A stretch of DNA of 20,835 bases from Anaerolineaceae bacterium UBA2260. GTDB taxonomy: Bacteria > Chloroflexota > Anaerolineae > Anaerolineales > Anaerolineaceae. Position numbers and translations under genes: made by a program. Of this stretch, positions 7,272 through 16,100 are shown in pieces (the first letter of the stretch is position 1; every line of letters starts with the position of its first letter). The notes beneath the pieces are model-generated. The model saw nothing but the letters and a program-made list of their open reading frames with translations. It searched no databases and was not told the origin of the DNA. Where the stretch lies: the NCBI GenBank assembly GCA_002347485.1, contig DDXM01000060.1, positions 14,935 through 35,769 of the forward strand, given 5' to 3'.

Positions 7272-7991
7272 ATGCGAAAACCAATCATCGGGATCACCAC
7301 CAGCCGCAAGAAAAGAGACCATGAGCGTTACGATAGCAACGTGCTGGGTGAATATTCACTGGCAGTCAGAGACGCCGGCGGAATACCGGTATTGATCCCC
7401 AATGAATCCTCTCCAGCTGATCTGCGAGAATTGCTGGAGTCCCTGCAGGGCATCCTGCTCTCAGGCGGCGGGGATATTTACGCGGAGCTGTACGGGCAAC
7501 CGGATGATGGCCTTTCAAAGAATCGATCGCTATCGCGCGACATGGTGGAGAAAGCGCTGGTGGAGCTGGCAGTGGAAATGGACATCCCGCTGCTGGGCAT
7601 TTGCCGCGGTCACCAGATGCTGAATGCCGCGCTCGGTGGTACGCTATTCACGGATATTGCGACACAGTACCCTACAAACATCGAACACAGCCAGCCCTCC
7701 ACACGAGCGCCCGGTCACCTGGTGCATGTGGTGAATCTTGCCGCGGGGTCGCGATTATCAGCGATCATCGGCGAGAGCACTATCCGGGTGAACAGCCGGC
7801 ATCACCAGGCGGTCAAGCAGGTCGCGCCCACAATGGTGGTGACAGCGCGCGCGATAGATGGTTTAATAGAAGGGATCGAACACCCAGGGAAACGCTTTTG
7901 CGTGGGGGTGCAGTGGCACCCTGAATCGCTGGCGACCATTGACGGGCATCGGAGGATCTTCGAAGCGTTCATCCGCGCAGCAAGCGCTTAG
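7272..7991 (+). CDS. Peptidase C26 / class I glutamine-amidotransferase-like hydrolase (PuuD-like)
   Basis: Probable cytoplasmic gamma-glutamyl hydrolase, 239 residues. The triad is visible: nucleophile Cys111 in LGICRGHQML, His216 and Glu218 in VQWHPES. The oxyanion region LLSGGGDIYAELYG (62-75) and the HHQAV segment (177-181) are typical of the gamma-glutamyl-GABA hydrolase group. No synthetase domain or partner subunit is attached, so free-standing hydrolysis of a gamma-glutamyl amide is likelier than amidotransfer. AAGGAG precedes the ATG by eight bases. murI follows after 14 bases, suggesting co-transcription; a link to glutamate supply or folate polyglutamate turnover is an inference from the neighbouring murI and folKP. 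Confidence 0.9.
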   Translation: MRKPIIGITTSRKKRDHERYDSNVLGEYSLAVRDAGGIPVLIPNESSPADLRELLESLQGILLSGGGDIYAELYGQPDDGLSKNRSLSRDMVEKALVELAVEMDIPLLGICRGHQMLNAALGGTLFTDIATQYPTNIEHSQPSTRAPGHLVHVVNLAAGSRLSAIIGESTIRVNSRHHQAVKQVAPTMVVTARAIDGLIEGIEHPGKRFCVGVQWHPESLATIDGHRRIFEAFIRAASA

Positions 7992-8005
7992 ACCAAGAGG
8001 TTGGC

Positions 8006-8827
8006 ATGGATATTCGGACGATCGGGATTTTTGATTCAGGGGTAGGCGGGTTGAGCGTTCTGCGGGAGATCCGCGCGCTGCTGCCCGCGCAGCCCGTCAT
8101 CTACTTCGCTGACCAGGGGCACGTGCCCTACGGCAGCCGCCAGATCGAAGAAGTGCGTGCCTTTTCGCACACCATCACCGATTATTTACTGAACCATGGC
8201 GCGCAACTCATCGTGGTCGCTTGCAACACGGCTTCGGTGGCTGCCCTGCAATCGCTGCGCCAGGCTTACCCGCATATTCCCTTCGTAGGCATGGAGCCCG
8301 CGGTCAAACCAGCGGCACAGGAGAGTCACAGCAAGAAGGTGGGCGTGCTCGCCACCGCGGCAACTTTTCAGACCGCCATGTACGCCTCGGTCGTTGAACG
8401 TTTCGCGCAGGGTGTTTCGATCATGGAAAATCCCTGCATTGGACTCGTTGATGAGATTGAGCAAGGCAACCTCCATGGAGACAAAACCCGCGCCATCCTT
8501 GAAAAAGCCCTGCTGCCGATGAAAGCCGCAGGCGTCGACACCATTGTGATGGGTTGCACGCATTACCCATTCGTCATCCCCCTCATACAGAGCATCGTGG
8601 GTACTGATGTGCATGTGATCGACCCCGCGCCCGCCATCGCACGGCAGACCCGCCGTATGTTGGAAGCGCATAACCTATTGGTCACTGGTAAGCGTAAAGC
8701 CGCGGTGCGTTTTATCACCTCCGGGGAAGCAAAGGCATTCCGGCGCTCGCTGCGCGGGCTGCTCAACCTGGATAGGCCCGTGCGTCAGGTTGCCTGGCAG
8801 AACGGCCGGATCGTCGATATTGATTAA
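8006..8827 (+). CDS. murI: Glutamate racemase
   Basis: Cofactor-independent racemase that converts L- to D-glutamate for peptidoglycan, 273 residues. The two catalytic cysteines are present: C73 in VACNTAS and C184 in MGCTHYP. The N-terminal GIFDSGVGGLSVL motif with Asp10 and Ser11, and YFADQGHVPYGS, are also intact. AGAGG lies five bases before the ATG. It sits in a close-packed run with the upstream hydrolase and the downstream homoserine dehydrogenase. Its presence implies that the organism makes D-glutamate, consistent with a peptidoglycan wall. Confidence 0.96.
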   Translation: MDIRTIGIFDSGVGGLSVLREIRALLPAQPVIYFADQGHVPYGSRQIEEVRAFSHTITDYLLNHGAQLIVVACNTASVAALQSLRQAYPHIPFVGMEPAVKPAAQESHSKKVGVLATAATFQTAMYASVVERFAQGVSIMENPCIGLVDEIEQGNLHGDKTRAILEKALLPMKAAGVDTIVMGCTHYPFVIPLIQSIVGTDVHVIDPAPAIARQTRRMLEAHNLLVTGKRKAAVRFITSGEAKAFRRSLRGLLNLDRPVRQVAWQNGRIVDID

Positions 8828-8852
8828 CGTAGATTAATCAAAGGAGTGTGCA

Positions 8853-9884
8853 TTGAAAGAATACAGGATCGCGCTGGTAGGGTTTGGCAATGTCGGGCGC
8901 GCACTGCTGCGTTTGCTCGAAATTAAGCAGGAAACCCTGAAAAAAGAATTCGGATTTTCTACCCGCGTCACCGGCATCGCCACACTGCGCCACGGCATGG
9001 CGATCGATCCCGCCGGGATTGACTCCGCTGCCGCGCTGCAGATTGCGGATACCGATGGCGATCTCACCACCCTATCCGCCAGCCTCATGCCGCCATCCGT
9101 GTTGGACTTTATCCACGAGGTACCGGCGGATGTCCTGTTCGAAAACTCTCCCGTGAATCATCACAGCGGCCAACCGGCGGCGGATCATTTGCGCGCCGCG
9201 TTAGAAAGGGGGATGCACGCCATCACTGCCAACAAGGGACCGGTGGTGCATGCGTACCACGACTTGACCCGCCTGGCGGAGGAAAAAGGCGCACGCTTCC
9301 TGTTCGAATCGGCTGTGATGGACGGCGCGCCGATCTTCTCGCTCTTCCGGGGTCCCCTCCCGGCGGTAGAACTGCGCGGGTTCCATGGCATTCTCAATTC
9401 CTGCACCAACCTGCTGCTGGAGATGATGGAAGGCGGAAAATCCTTCGATGAAGCCGTGGAATACGGCAGGTCGATCGGCATCACCGAAACCGACCCCAGC
9501 GCGGATATCGACGGTTGGGACGCCGCCATCAAGGTGGCCGCCCTTGCCACCGTGTTGATGGGGCAGCCGCTCAAGCCCGACCAGGTGCAGCGCGAAGGCA
9601 TTCGCGGTATTACGCGCGAGATGATCGCCAGCGCGCTTGACGCCGGCGAACGCTGGAAACTGGTGTGTTCCGCCCGCCTGGTGGATGGCAGGTTTGAAGC
9701 CAGCGTCGCGCCGCAGCGGGTCAACCCGCGCAGCCCGCTGTACAGCATCAACGGCACCAGTTCATTCGTACAATTCCAGCTGGATACCCTGCCCGGCCTG
9801 GGCATACTGGAAAGCGACCCGGGGCCAGAAACCACCGCCTACGGGCTGCTGGCAGACCTGATTAACGCGGCGCGCGGCGGCTGA
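8853..9884 (+). CDS. hom: Homoserine dehydrogenase (short form, no ACT domain)
   Basis: NAD(P)H-dependent reduction of aspartate semialdehyde to homoserine, the branch point to threonine and methionine. The protein has 343 residues. The Rossmann motif is VGFGNVGRALL (9-19); TANKGPV (125-131) carries conserved Lys128; the substrate and catalytic segment is E212-x-x-P-x-x-D-x-D-G-W-D-A-A-I-K227. The protein stops after the catalytic domain, without the C-terminal ACT domain that gives threonine feedback in longer versions. It starts with TTG, supported by AAGGAG seven bases upstream; no in-frame ATG is near. The gap to murI is 25 bases. Confidence 0.94.
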   Translation: MKEYRIALVGFGNVGRALLRLLEIKQETLKKEFGFSTRVTGIATLRHGMAIDPAGIDSAAALQIADTDGDLTTLSASLMPPSVLDFIHEVPADVLFENSPVNHHSGQPAADHLRAALERGMHAITANKGPVVHAYHDLTRLAEEKGARFLFESAVMDGAPIFSLFRGPLPAVELRGFHGILNSCTNLLLEMMEGGKSFDEAVEYGRSIGITETDPSADIDGWDAAIKVAALATVLMGQPLKPDQVQREGIRGITREMIASALDAGERWKLVCSARLVDGRFEASVAPQRVNPRSPLYSINGTSSFVQFQLDTLPGLGILESDPGPETTAYGLLADLINAARGG

Positions 9885-9897
9885 AAGCGAGACAAGA

Positions 9898-10380
9898 GTG
9901 ACCCGCGAAGAGACCATTCACATCGCACTCGGCAGCAACCTTGGCGAGCGCATGCAAAACCTGGTACGCGCGCGGGAGTTGATGAGCGAATTCGTGCGTA
10001 TCAGCGCTGTTTCGATCGTGTACGAGACCCCGCCCTGGGGCGTGCTGGAACAACCCCGCTTTTTGAACCAGGTAATCCGCGGCACCACCGTGCTCGCTCC
10101 GCTGCACTTGTTGAACCATCTTAAAGCAGTAGAAAAGCAGATGGGACGCGTGAAAAGCGCGCGCTTCGGCCCGCGCATCATCGACCTGGACATCTTACTA
10201 TATGGTGAGCGCGTTATTGAATACAAACGACTGCAAGTGCCCCACCCGCGCATGCTGGAACGGGCATTTGTGCTCGTGCCGCTGGCGCAAATCTCTCCGG
10301 ACCTCATCGTGCCGGGAGACTCCCGCACGGTGGCGGAGTTCCTCGCGGGCGTCGACCAGTCGGGGATCGTGAAACGATAG
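9898..10380 (+). CDS. folK: 2-amino-4-hydroxy-6-hydroxymethyldihydropteridine pyrophosphokinase
   Basis: HPPK transfers pyrophosphate from ATP to 6-hydroxymethyl-dihydropterin, the step before dihydropteroate synthase. The 160-residue length is normal. The family signature RFGPRIIDLDILLYG is present with its two metal-binding aspartates, as are the N-terminal IALGSNLGER and ETPPWG. The start is GTG, 13 bases after the hom stop; no good ribosome site is seen, so it may depend on translational coupling. It is followed after 10 bases by folP, the next enzyme of the pathway. No folB is visible nearby. Confidence 0.95.
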   Translation: MTREETIHIALGSNLGERMQNLVRARELMSEFVRISAVSIVYETPPWGVLEQPRFLNQVIRGTTVLAPLHLLNHLKAVEKQMGRVKSARFGPRIIDLDILLYGERVIEYKRLQVPHPRMLERAFVLVPLAQISPDLIVPGDSRTVAEFLAGVDQSGIVKR

Positions 10381-10390
10381 AGAGTTAATA

Positions 10391-11257
10391 ATGGAAACCA
10401 TACCTCCTCTCGAATTTGGCAAGCGAACTTATGTGATGGGCATTCTCAACGTCACCCCGGATAGTTTCTCGGGCGATGGGCTGCTGTCTCGCGAGAACAC
10501 GGTCAGGGCTGCGCTCGAACAGGCGCAGCGATTTGTAGAAGCCGGTGTGGATATTCTCGATATCGGCGGTGAAAGCACCCGTCCCGGTTCTTCAACCGTG
10601 AATGAAAGCGAGGAACTATCCCGGGTTCTGCCGGTGATCGACGCGCTGCGCAGCTCCGGTATCCGGACCCTGATCTCGATCGACACTTACAAGGCAGCCG
10701 TAGCGGAAGCGGCCATAGACCGCGGCGCGGACTGGATCAACGACGTATGGGCGCTGCGCGCCGACCTGCGCATGGCGGAGGTCGCTGCCGCCCGAAAAGT
10801 TCCGCTTATTCTGATGCACAACCGCAGCAAACCCGAACAGGCCGCGCTCGAATTGCGCCTGGGGGGCAGGTACATCGGCAGTGTTTACAACGACTTGATT
10901 GGGGATGTGCGCGCCGAACTGATGGCCAGCGTCACCATTGCCCACGCCGCTGGCGTGCAGGACAGCCGCATCATCCTCGACCCGGGCATCGGCTTTGGCA
11001 AGACCGTGGAACAGAACCTGGAGCTGGTCAACCGCCTGGAGGAGATCAAAAGCCTGGGATTCCCGGTCTTGTTGGGCGCGTCGCGAAAATCCTTCATCGG
11101 CTACACGCTTGACCTGCCTCCGGCGGAACGCGTGGAGGGGACCGCGGCTGTTTGCGCTGTCGGCATCGCGCGGGGAGCGGACATCATCCGCGTGCATGAT
11201 GCAGAAGTGATGGTGCGTGTGGCGCGCATGACTGACGCGATCGTGAGACCCATTTAA
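10391..11257 (+). CDS. folP: Dihydropteroate synthase
   Basis: Condenses hydroxymethyl-dihydropterin pyrophosphate with p-aminobenzoate; the enzyme is the sulfonamide target. It has 288 residues and a TIM-barrel layout. Signatures are MGILNVTPDSFSGDG, DIGGESTRPGS, INDVWALR, DPGIGFGKT, GASRKSFIG, and the C-terminal RVHDAE. It follows folK after 10 bases and is the last gene of the murI-hom-folK-folP run. A new promoter for lpdA starts about 40 bases later. No terminator is visible after it. Confidence 0.96.
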   Translation: METIPPLEFGKRTYVMGILNVTPDSFSGDGLLSRENTVRAALEQAQRFVEAGVDILDIGGESTRPGSSTVNESEELSRVLPVIDALRSSGIRTLISIDTYKAAVAEAAIDRGADWINDVWALRADLRMAEVAAARKVPLILMHNRSKPEQAALELRLGGRYIGSVYNDLIGDVRAELMASVTIAHAAGVQDSRIILDPGIGFGKTVEQNLELVNRLEEIKSLGFPVLLGASRKSFIGYTLDLPPAERVEGTAAVCAVGIARGADIIRVHDAEVMVRVARMTDAIVRPI

Positions 11258-11297
11258 GTCGTAAACGATAAACTTGTAAGAATGCCCGCAAATTGTG

Positions 11298-11325
11298 TTT
11301 AGACGGTGTTGGGGGCAGGTATAAT
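11298..11325 (+). promoter_or_regulatory. lpdA promoter
   Basis: TTTAGA (11298-11303, four of six), a 16-base spacer, and perfect TATAAT (11320-11325), about 35 bases before the chosen lpdA ATG. It falls inside the longer reading frame that opens at 11306, which argues against that earlier start. Confidence 0.65.
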
Positions 11326-11359
11326 TTCGAACACAATAACAATTTACAGTGAGGATGAG

Positions 11360-12757
11360 ATGGATGAATTCGATGTACTGGTGATCGGGGCTGGCCCTGG
11401 CGGTTACGTAGCCGCCATCCGGTCGGCGCAACTGGGTAAGAAGACCGCCATCGTGGATAAGGAATGGCTGGGCGGCGTGTGTTTGAATGTGGGATGTATC
11501 CCCTCCAAATCTCTGTTGAAGAACGCTGATGTGGCGCATACCCTGCGCGAGCGCGGGCGTGAAATGGGTTTCAACTTTGAGAACCTGCAACTGGATTACG
11601 CCGCGGCGGTAAAACGCAGCCGCCAGGTCTCGGACCGCCTGACACGCGGGGTGGGCTTCCTGATGAAAAAGAACAACATCAGCGTGCTGATGGGAGAAGC
11701 CCGCGTGTCTACGGCCAACACGGTCAGCATCACGCTGAAAGACGGTACGCTGCAGGAGGTTAAAGCGCGCGATATCATCATTGCCACAGGCAGCACTCCC
11801 TTCTCCATCCCAGGTGTTAATGTGGATGGCGAAAAGGTCATCACGTATCGTGAAGCGATCCTGCAGGAAAAACTGCCGGCTTCCGTCGTCATCATCGGAG
11901 CGGGGGCGATCGGCTTGGAATTCGCCACAGTGTGGAACGCCTACGGCAGCCAGGTGACGCTGGTGGAGATGCTGCCGCGCATCGCTCCTCTGGAGGATGA
12001 AGAGGTGAGCGCGGAGCTCGCCAAGGCTTTCACGAAACGCGGTATCAAGTGTCTGGCTGAAACAAGAGTGCTGGGTGTGGAAACCTCCGGGACCGGTGTC
12101 CGCGTCCGAATCAGCGGCAAGGCTGGTGAATCGGTGCTCGAGGCTGAGCAAGCGTTGATGGCGATCGGCTTCAAGCCCAATTCGCAAAACCTCGCGCTCG
12201 AAGCGGTGGGTGTGGAGTTCACCGACCGCAAGCACATCAAAGTTGACGAGCGCATGGCCACCAGCGTTCCCGGCATCTGGGCGGTGGGAGATGTGACCGG
12301 TAAACTTTTGCTTGCGCACGTCGCCTCGGCACAAGGCATCCTGTGCGCTGAAGCCATCGCGGGCATGGAAGTGCATCCCATCGATTACAACATGGTGCCG
12401 CGCGCTACCTATTCCCAACCACAGATGGCCTCCTTCGGGTTCACCGAAGCACAGGCGGCGGAAGCCGGGAAGGCGATTAAGGTTGGCAAATTTCTCTTCC
12501 AACCCAATGGCAAAGCGCTGGGGCTGGGCGATTACGCCGGGTTCGTCAAGCTGATCGTGGATGAATCCAATGGACAGCTACTGGGCGCGCACATGATCGG
12601 CCCAGAAGTATCGGAGCTGCTGCCGGAACTCACCCTGGCACAACAAAATGGATTGACCGCGGCAAGCATCGCGCATAATATCCACGCTCACCCCACGCTG
12701 AGCGAGGTTTTGATGGAAGCGGCCGAGGCGATCGAGGGACGCGCCATCCATATCTAG
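11360..12757 (+). CDS. lpdA: Dihydrolipoyl dehydrogenase (E3)
   Basis: FAD-dependent oxidation of dihydrolipoamide with NAD+, the E3 component of 2-oxoacid dehydrogenase and/or glycine cleavage complexes. It has 465 residues from the ATG at 11360, which has a GTGAGG ribosome site; an earlier in-frame TTG at 11306 would start within the promoter. Motifs in order: FAD-binding VIGAGPGGYVAA (8-19), redox disulfide C41-L-N-V-G-C46, NAD-binding VIIGAGAIGLEFA, the second FAD motif WAVGDVTG, and catalytic His in AHPTLSEVLMEA near the C-terminus. There is no N-terminal lipoyl domain. It is a single-gene unit, so its E1/E2 or glycine cleavage partners must be elsewhere. Confidence 0.95.
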   Translation: MDEFDVLVIGAGPGGYVAAIRSAQLGKKTAIVDKEWLGGVCLNVGCIPSKSLLKNADVAHTLRERGREMGFNFENLQLDYAAAVKRSRQVSDRLTRGVGFLMKKNNISVLMGEARVSTANTVSITLKDGTLQEVKARDIIIATGSTPFSIPGVNVDGEKVITYREAILQEKLPASVVIIGAGAIGLEFATVWNAYGSQVTLVEMLPRIAPLEDEEVSAELAKAFTKRGIKCLAETRVLGVETSGTGVRVRISGKAGESVLEAEQALMAIGFKPNSQNLALEAVGVEFTDRKHIKVDERMATSVPGIWAVGDVTGKLLLAHVASAQGILCAEAIAGMEVHPIDYNMVPRATYSQPQMASFGFTEAQAAEAGKAIKVGKFLFQPNGKALGLGDYAGFVKLIVDESNGQLLGAHMIGPEVSELLPELTLAQQNGLTAASIAHNIHAHPTLSEVLMEAAEAIEGRAIHI

Positions 12758-12780
12758 ACCAAAACGCTTAATATCAATTC

Positions 12781-12811
12781 ACGGGTCATTAGAAAATGAA
12801 TGACCCGTTTT
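12781..12811 (+). terminator. Intrinsic terminator after lpdA
   Basis: Perfect 10-base-pair stem ACGGGTCATT / AATGACCCGT with an eight-base loop and TTTT, 24 bases after the stop. An outer AACGC / GCGTT pair could lengthen the structure. Confidence 0.88.
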
Positions 12812-12857
12812 GCGTTAAAACCGTGCATAATTAATTAAACAATTACTTGGAGGAACC

Positions 12858-13127
12858 ATGTACACTGACCAGGATATCACCAATCTCGTCGCGCGCGTAC
12901 AGCAATTGGAGCAACAGGCGGCGATGCCCAAACCCGTGATGCTGCCCGGTTACGGCATTCTTTCGAAAAATTTTCTCACGCGGGCGTTTTCAGTTTGGGG
13001 TCTTTACTTCGTAGCCAGCCTTATCATCGGCATCGCCATTTCCTGCGTTGCTACGGTTCTCGGGCTGCTGCTCGGCAACACCGCCATGGACTGGATCAAC
13101 CAATTACTGGGAAACCTGCCGATCTAA
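12858..13127 (+). CDS. Small single-helix membrane protein of unknown function
   Basis: I do not recognise this 89-residue protein. The first 22 residues are polar with a heptad-like pattern (ITNLVARVQQLEQQAA), suggesting a short coiled coil. A Pro/Gly-rich turn follows (24-33), then one long hydrophobic segment (about 46-73), and a short amphipathic tail. No cleavable signal is apparent, so the N-terminus is probably cytoplasmic. GGAGG lies five bases before the ATG, and the codon pattern looks real. It sits between the lpdA terminator and secA; the gap to the secA ATG is 50 bases, with a secA promoter inside. A role with the translocon is only a possibility from position. Confidence 0.75.
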   Translation: MYTDQDITNLVARVQQLEQQAAMPKPVMLPGYGILSKNFLTRAFSVWGLYFVASLIIGIAISCVATVLGLLLGNTAMDWINQLLGNLPI

Positions 13128-13142
13128 TTCCAAAAATCCCTA

Positions 13143-13151
13143 TGCTATAAT
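13143..13151 (+). promoter_or_regulatory. secA promoter, extended -10 type
   Basis: TGCTATAAT: perfect TATAAT (13146-13151) with the TGn extension (13143-13145) and no recognisable -35. It lies 27 bases before the secA ATG, giving a leader of only about 20 bases that contains GAGGTGA. Confidence 0.65.
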
Positions 13152-13177
13152 CACCTCTTGAATAATAAGAGGTGACT

Positions 13178-16100
13178 ATGGTGATGCAAAGATTGGTACG
13201 CGTATTTGGCGGGGATCCGCACAAACGCGAAATTGAAAAATTATCCCTGGTGGTCGAACAGATCAACCAGCTAGAAGAATCCTACGAAGCGCTCAGCAAC
13301 GAAGCGCTAACCCAAAAAACAGCCGAGTTCAAACAGCGGCTCGCAGAGGGGGAATCCCTGGACGATCTGCTGCCGGAGGCTTTCGCGGCGGTGCGCGAAG
13401 CGAGCAAGCGCACGCTGGGCATGCGCCATTATGATATTCAGATGATCGGTGGAATGACCCTGCATGCCGGAAGGATCGCCGAGATGCGCACCGGTGAAGG
13501 CAAGACACTGGTCGCCACCCTGCCGCTTTACCTTAATGCGCTCACCGGGCGCGGGGTGCATCTGGTGACGGTCAATGATTACCTCGCCCGGCGCGACGCG
13601 CGCTGGATGGCGCCTGTTTATCACCTGTTGGGTTTGCGGGTAGGGGTGCTGCAAATGGCTGCGCGAACCGAGAACGGAAAAAACGCCTTCCTGGTTGACC
13701 TGGAGCAGCCTAACGCACGCGAAGACCTGCACCTGCTGGACCTGGTGGACCGCGGGGAAGCATACAGCGCGGATATCGTGTACGGAACCAACAGCGAGTT
13801 TGGCTTTGACTATTTACGCGATAACCTGACCATGAGCCTGGCGGAGCGCGTGCAGCGCGGGCATTATTTCGCCATCGTCGACGAAGTGGATAACATCCTC
13901 ATTGATGAGGCGCGCACACCGCTCATCATCTCGGGACCAGCCGCGGATGAAAGCGAGGGCTACTTGCGCATGTCGCAGGTGGTACGCGCGCTCAACCCGG
14001 AGGATTACGAAGTCAACGAAAAGGACCGCCAGGTGTCGCTGACAGAGATCGGCGAAGCCCACGTGGAGGAGATCCTCAACCAACCCCTGCGCAACCCCGA
14101 CCGCCCTGAAGACGTAACGCCTGAGCAGGCGCGCCTGATGGGCTACCTGGAGCAGGCGCTGCGCGCGCAGCATCTCTACCGGCGCAACAAAGATTACATT
14201 GTTCAGAGCGGCAAAGTGATCATCGTGGACGAGTTCACCGGGCGGTTAATGCCCGGACGGCGCTGGTCTGAAGGGTTGCACCAGGCGGTCGAAGCCAAAG
14301 AAGGCGTCAAGATCGAACCAGAGAGTGTGACCTACGCGACCATCACCATCCAGAATTACTTCCGCATGTACGAAAAACTGGCCGGCATGACCGGCACCGC
14401 GTTGACGGAAGCGGAGGAATTTTCCAAGATCTACAAACTTGACGTCCTGCCGATTCCCATGAACCTGGAATACGTGGCATCAAAGGCTGATTCGCCGTTG
14501 ATCGTGGTGGAAACGAAGGACGAACAAAATTACCCGCTGGAGTATTATGCGCGCAAGGAAGACCCGGATAAAAAACCGGTCTTCTGGCGCAGACAGGACT
14601 TCCCTGACATGGTGTACCGCACCGAGGAAGGCAAACTGCGCGCGATCGTCGCGGAGATCCTTCATTATTACGCCATCGGACGCCCTCAGCTGGTGGGCAC
14701 AACCTCGGTGGAACACTCGGAGCGCTTATCGCAGCGGCTTGGCGCAGAATCCTTCCGCCGCCTGGCGCAAACCCTCGTCATCCGCGACAGCTGGTTGGAA
14801 AAATTTGACAAATCCGCCGAACTGGAGATCAAGGAACTACAGTTCCTCAACCGCCCGCTCACCGAACTCAACGTGGCGGAAATGCGCCCCATCGCCCGCC
14901 AGAGCGGTCTATCTTCCATCAATCCTGAAGACCCCGAGCTGTTCAGCCGCCTGCTGCGCATCCTGGATGTTGCCCCTGAAAACAGCTCCCGCATCGTCGC
15001 CGCGTTGCAGGGCGGGCTGCCGCACCAGGTGTTGAACGCGCGCAAACACGATGAAGAATCGCAGATCATCGCGCGCGCCGGCGCGTTTGGCTCCGTCACC
15101 ATCGCTACCAACATGGCAGGTCGCGGCGTCGACATCAAACTGGGCGGTGAGCTGAACGAAGAAGTGCTGGCAGACGTGATCCGCGTGCTGGAGAAGGCCG
15201 GGGTGGCAGAACCTTACGACCTTTCGAACGACGCGCGCCGGGTGGAGCTGGAAAAGCTGAGCGCAGAAGATTACGGTATTTACAGCGAATCCATTCACAC
15301 TTTCATTAACTACCTGGAAGATATGAAGCGCGTGCGCGCGCTGGGCGGGCTGCACGTGATCGGTTCGGAACGCCACGAAGCGCGCCGCATTGACAACCAG
15401 TTGCGCGGCCGCGCCGCCCGCCAGGGCGACCCGGGTTCCTCGCGTTTCTACCTTTCACTGGAGGACGAATTAATGCGCCTCTTCGGCGGAGGGCAGATGG
15501 AAGCCCTGATGACACGCATGAAAGTGGACCCCAGCCTGCCCATCGAGAGCCGATTGCTCGGCCGCATGGTGGAACAGGCGCAGGAGCGCGTGGAAGGCAA
15601 CAACTTTGACGTGCGCAAGCACCTGCTCGAGTACGATGATGTGCTCAATTCCCAGCGCAAACGCATCTACGCGGAGCGCGACCGCGCTTTCCAAAAAGAA
15701 GACCTGCATGATGATGTGGTTGAAATCCTGCGCACGGAACTGAACGTGCGCATTCCGAAAGCGCTGGCAGACGAGGAAGGACCTTGGAAACTCCTGGGAT
15801 ACCTCGAAGAAGTCCAACCTTCGATGAATTTCGAAACGGAAGGGATTCGCGCGCCCTCCTACACCCTGCGCCTGATGATGGAGCAACTTCGCGCCACGTT
15901 ACCCGAAAACCCTGAAGACCATGAGATCAGGAATGGCCTGCTTGAGATCGCAGAGCTATCGCTGCGGGCTGAAAATGAACATATTCTTAAAGCCACAAGG
16001 ATATTACTGGATAAGACCGAAGAGACCGTTGATGAGATCAACCGCGAACGCCTCGATACCATCGATACCTTCTTTGAAGGACTGGAGGACGCGCGCGGTG

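Noticed and set aside
9185..9835. A 216-codon minus-strand frame within hom
   Set aside because: Antisense shadow of homoserine dehydrogenase, whose motifs are all intact on the plus strand.
11306..11359. Upstream TTG start for lpdA adding 18 residues
   Set aside because: The extension covers the -10 box of the lpdA promoter and lacks a ribosome site, while ATG 11360 has GTGAGG and begins directly at the FAD-binding fold.
10616..12502. A 628-codon open frame on the minus strand across folP, the intergenic region and lpdA
   Set aside because: It lies antisense to two clearly identified enzymes, its translation is rich in His/Arg/Gln as expected of a shadow frame, and no domain is recognisable. 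It stays open even across the lpdA promoter region, which is curious but not evidence of coding.
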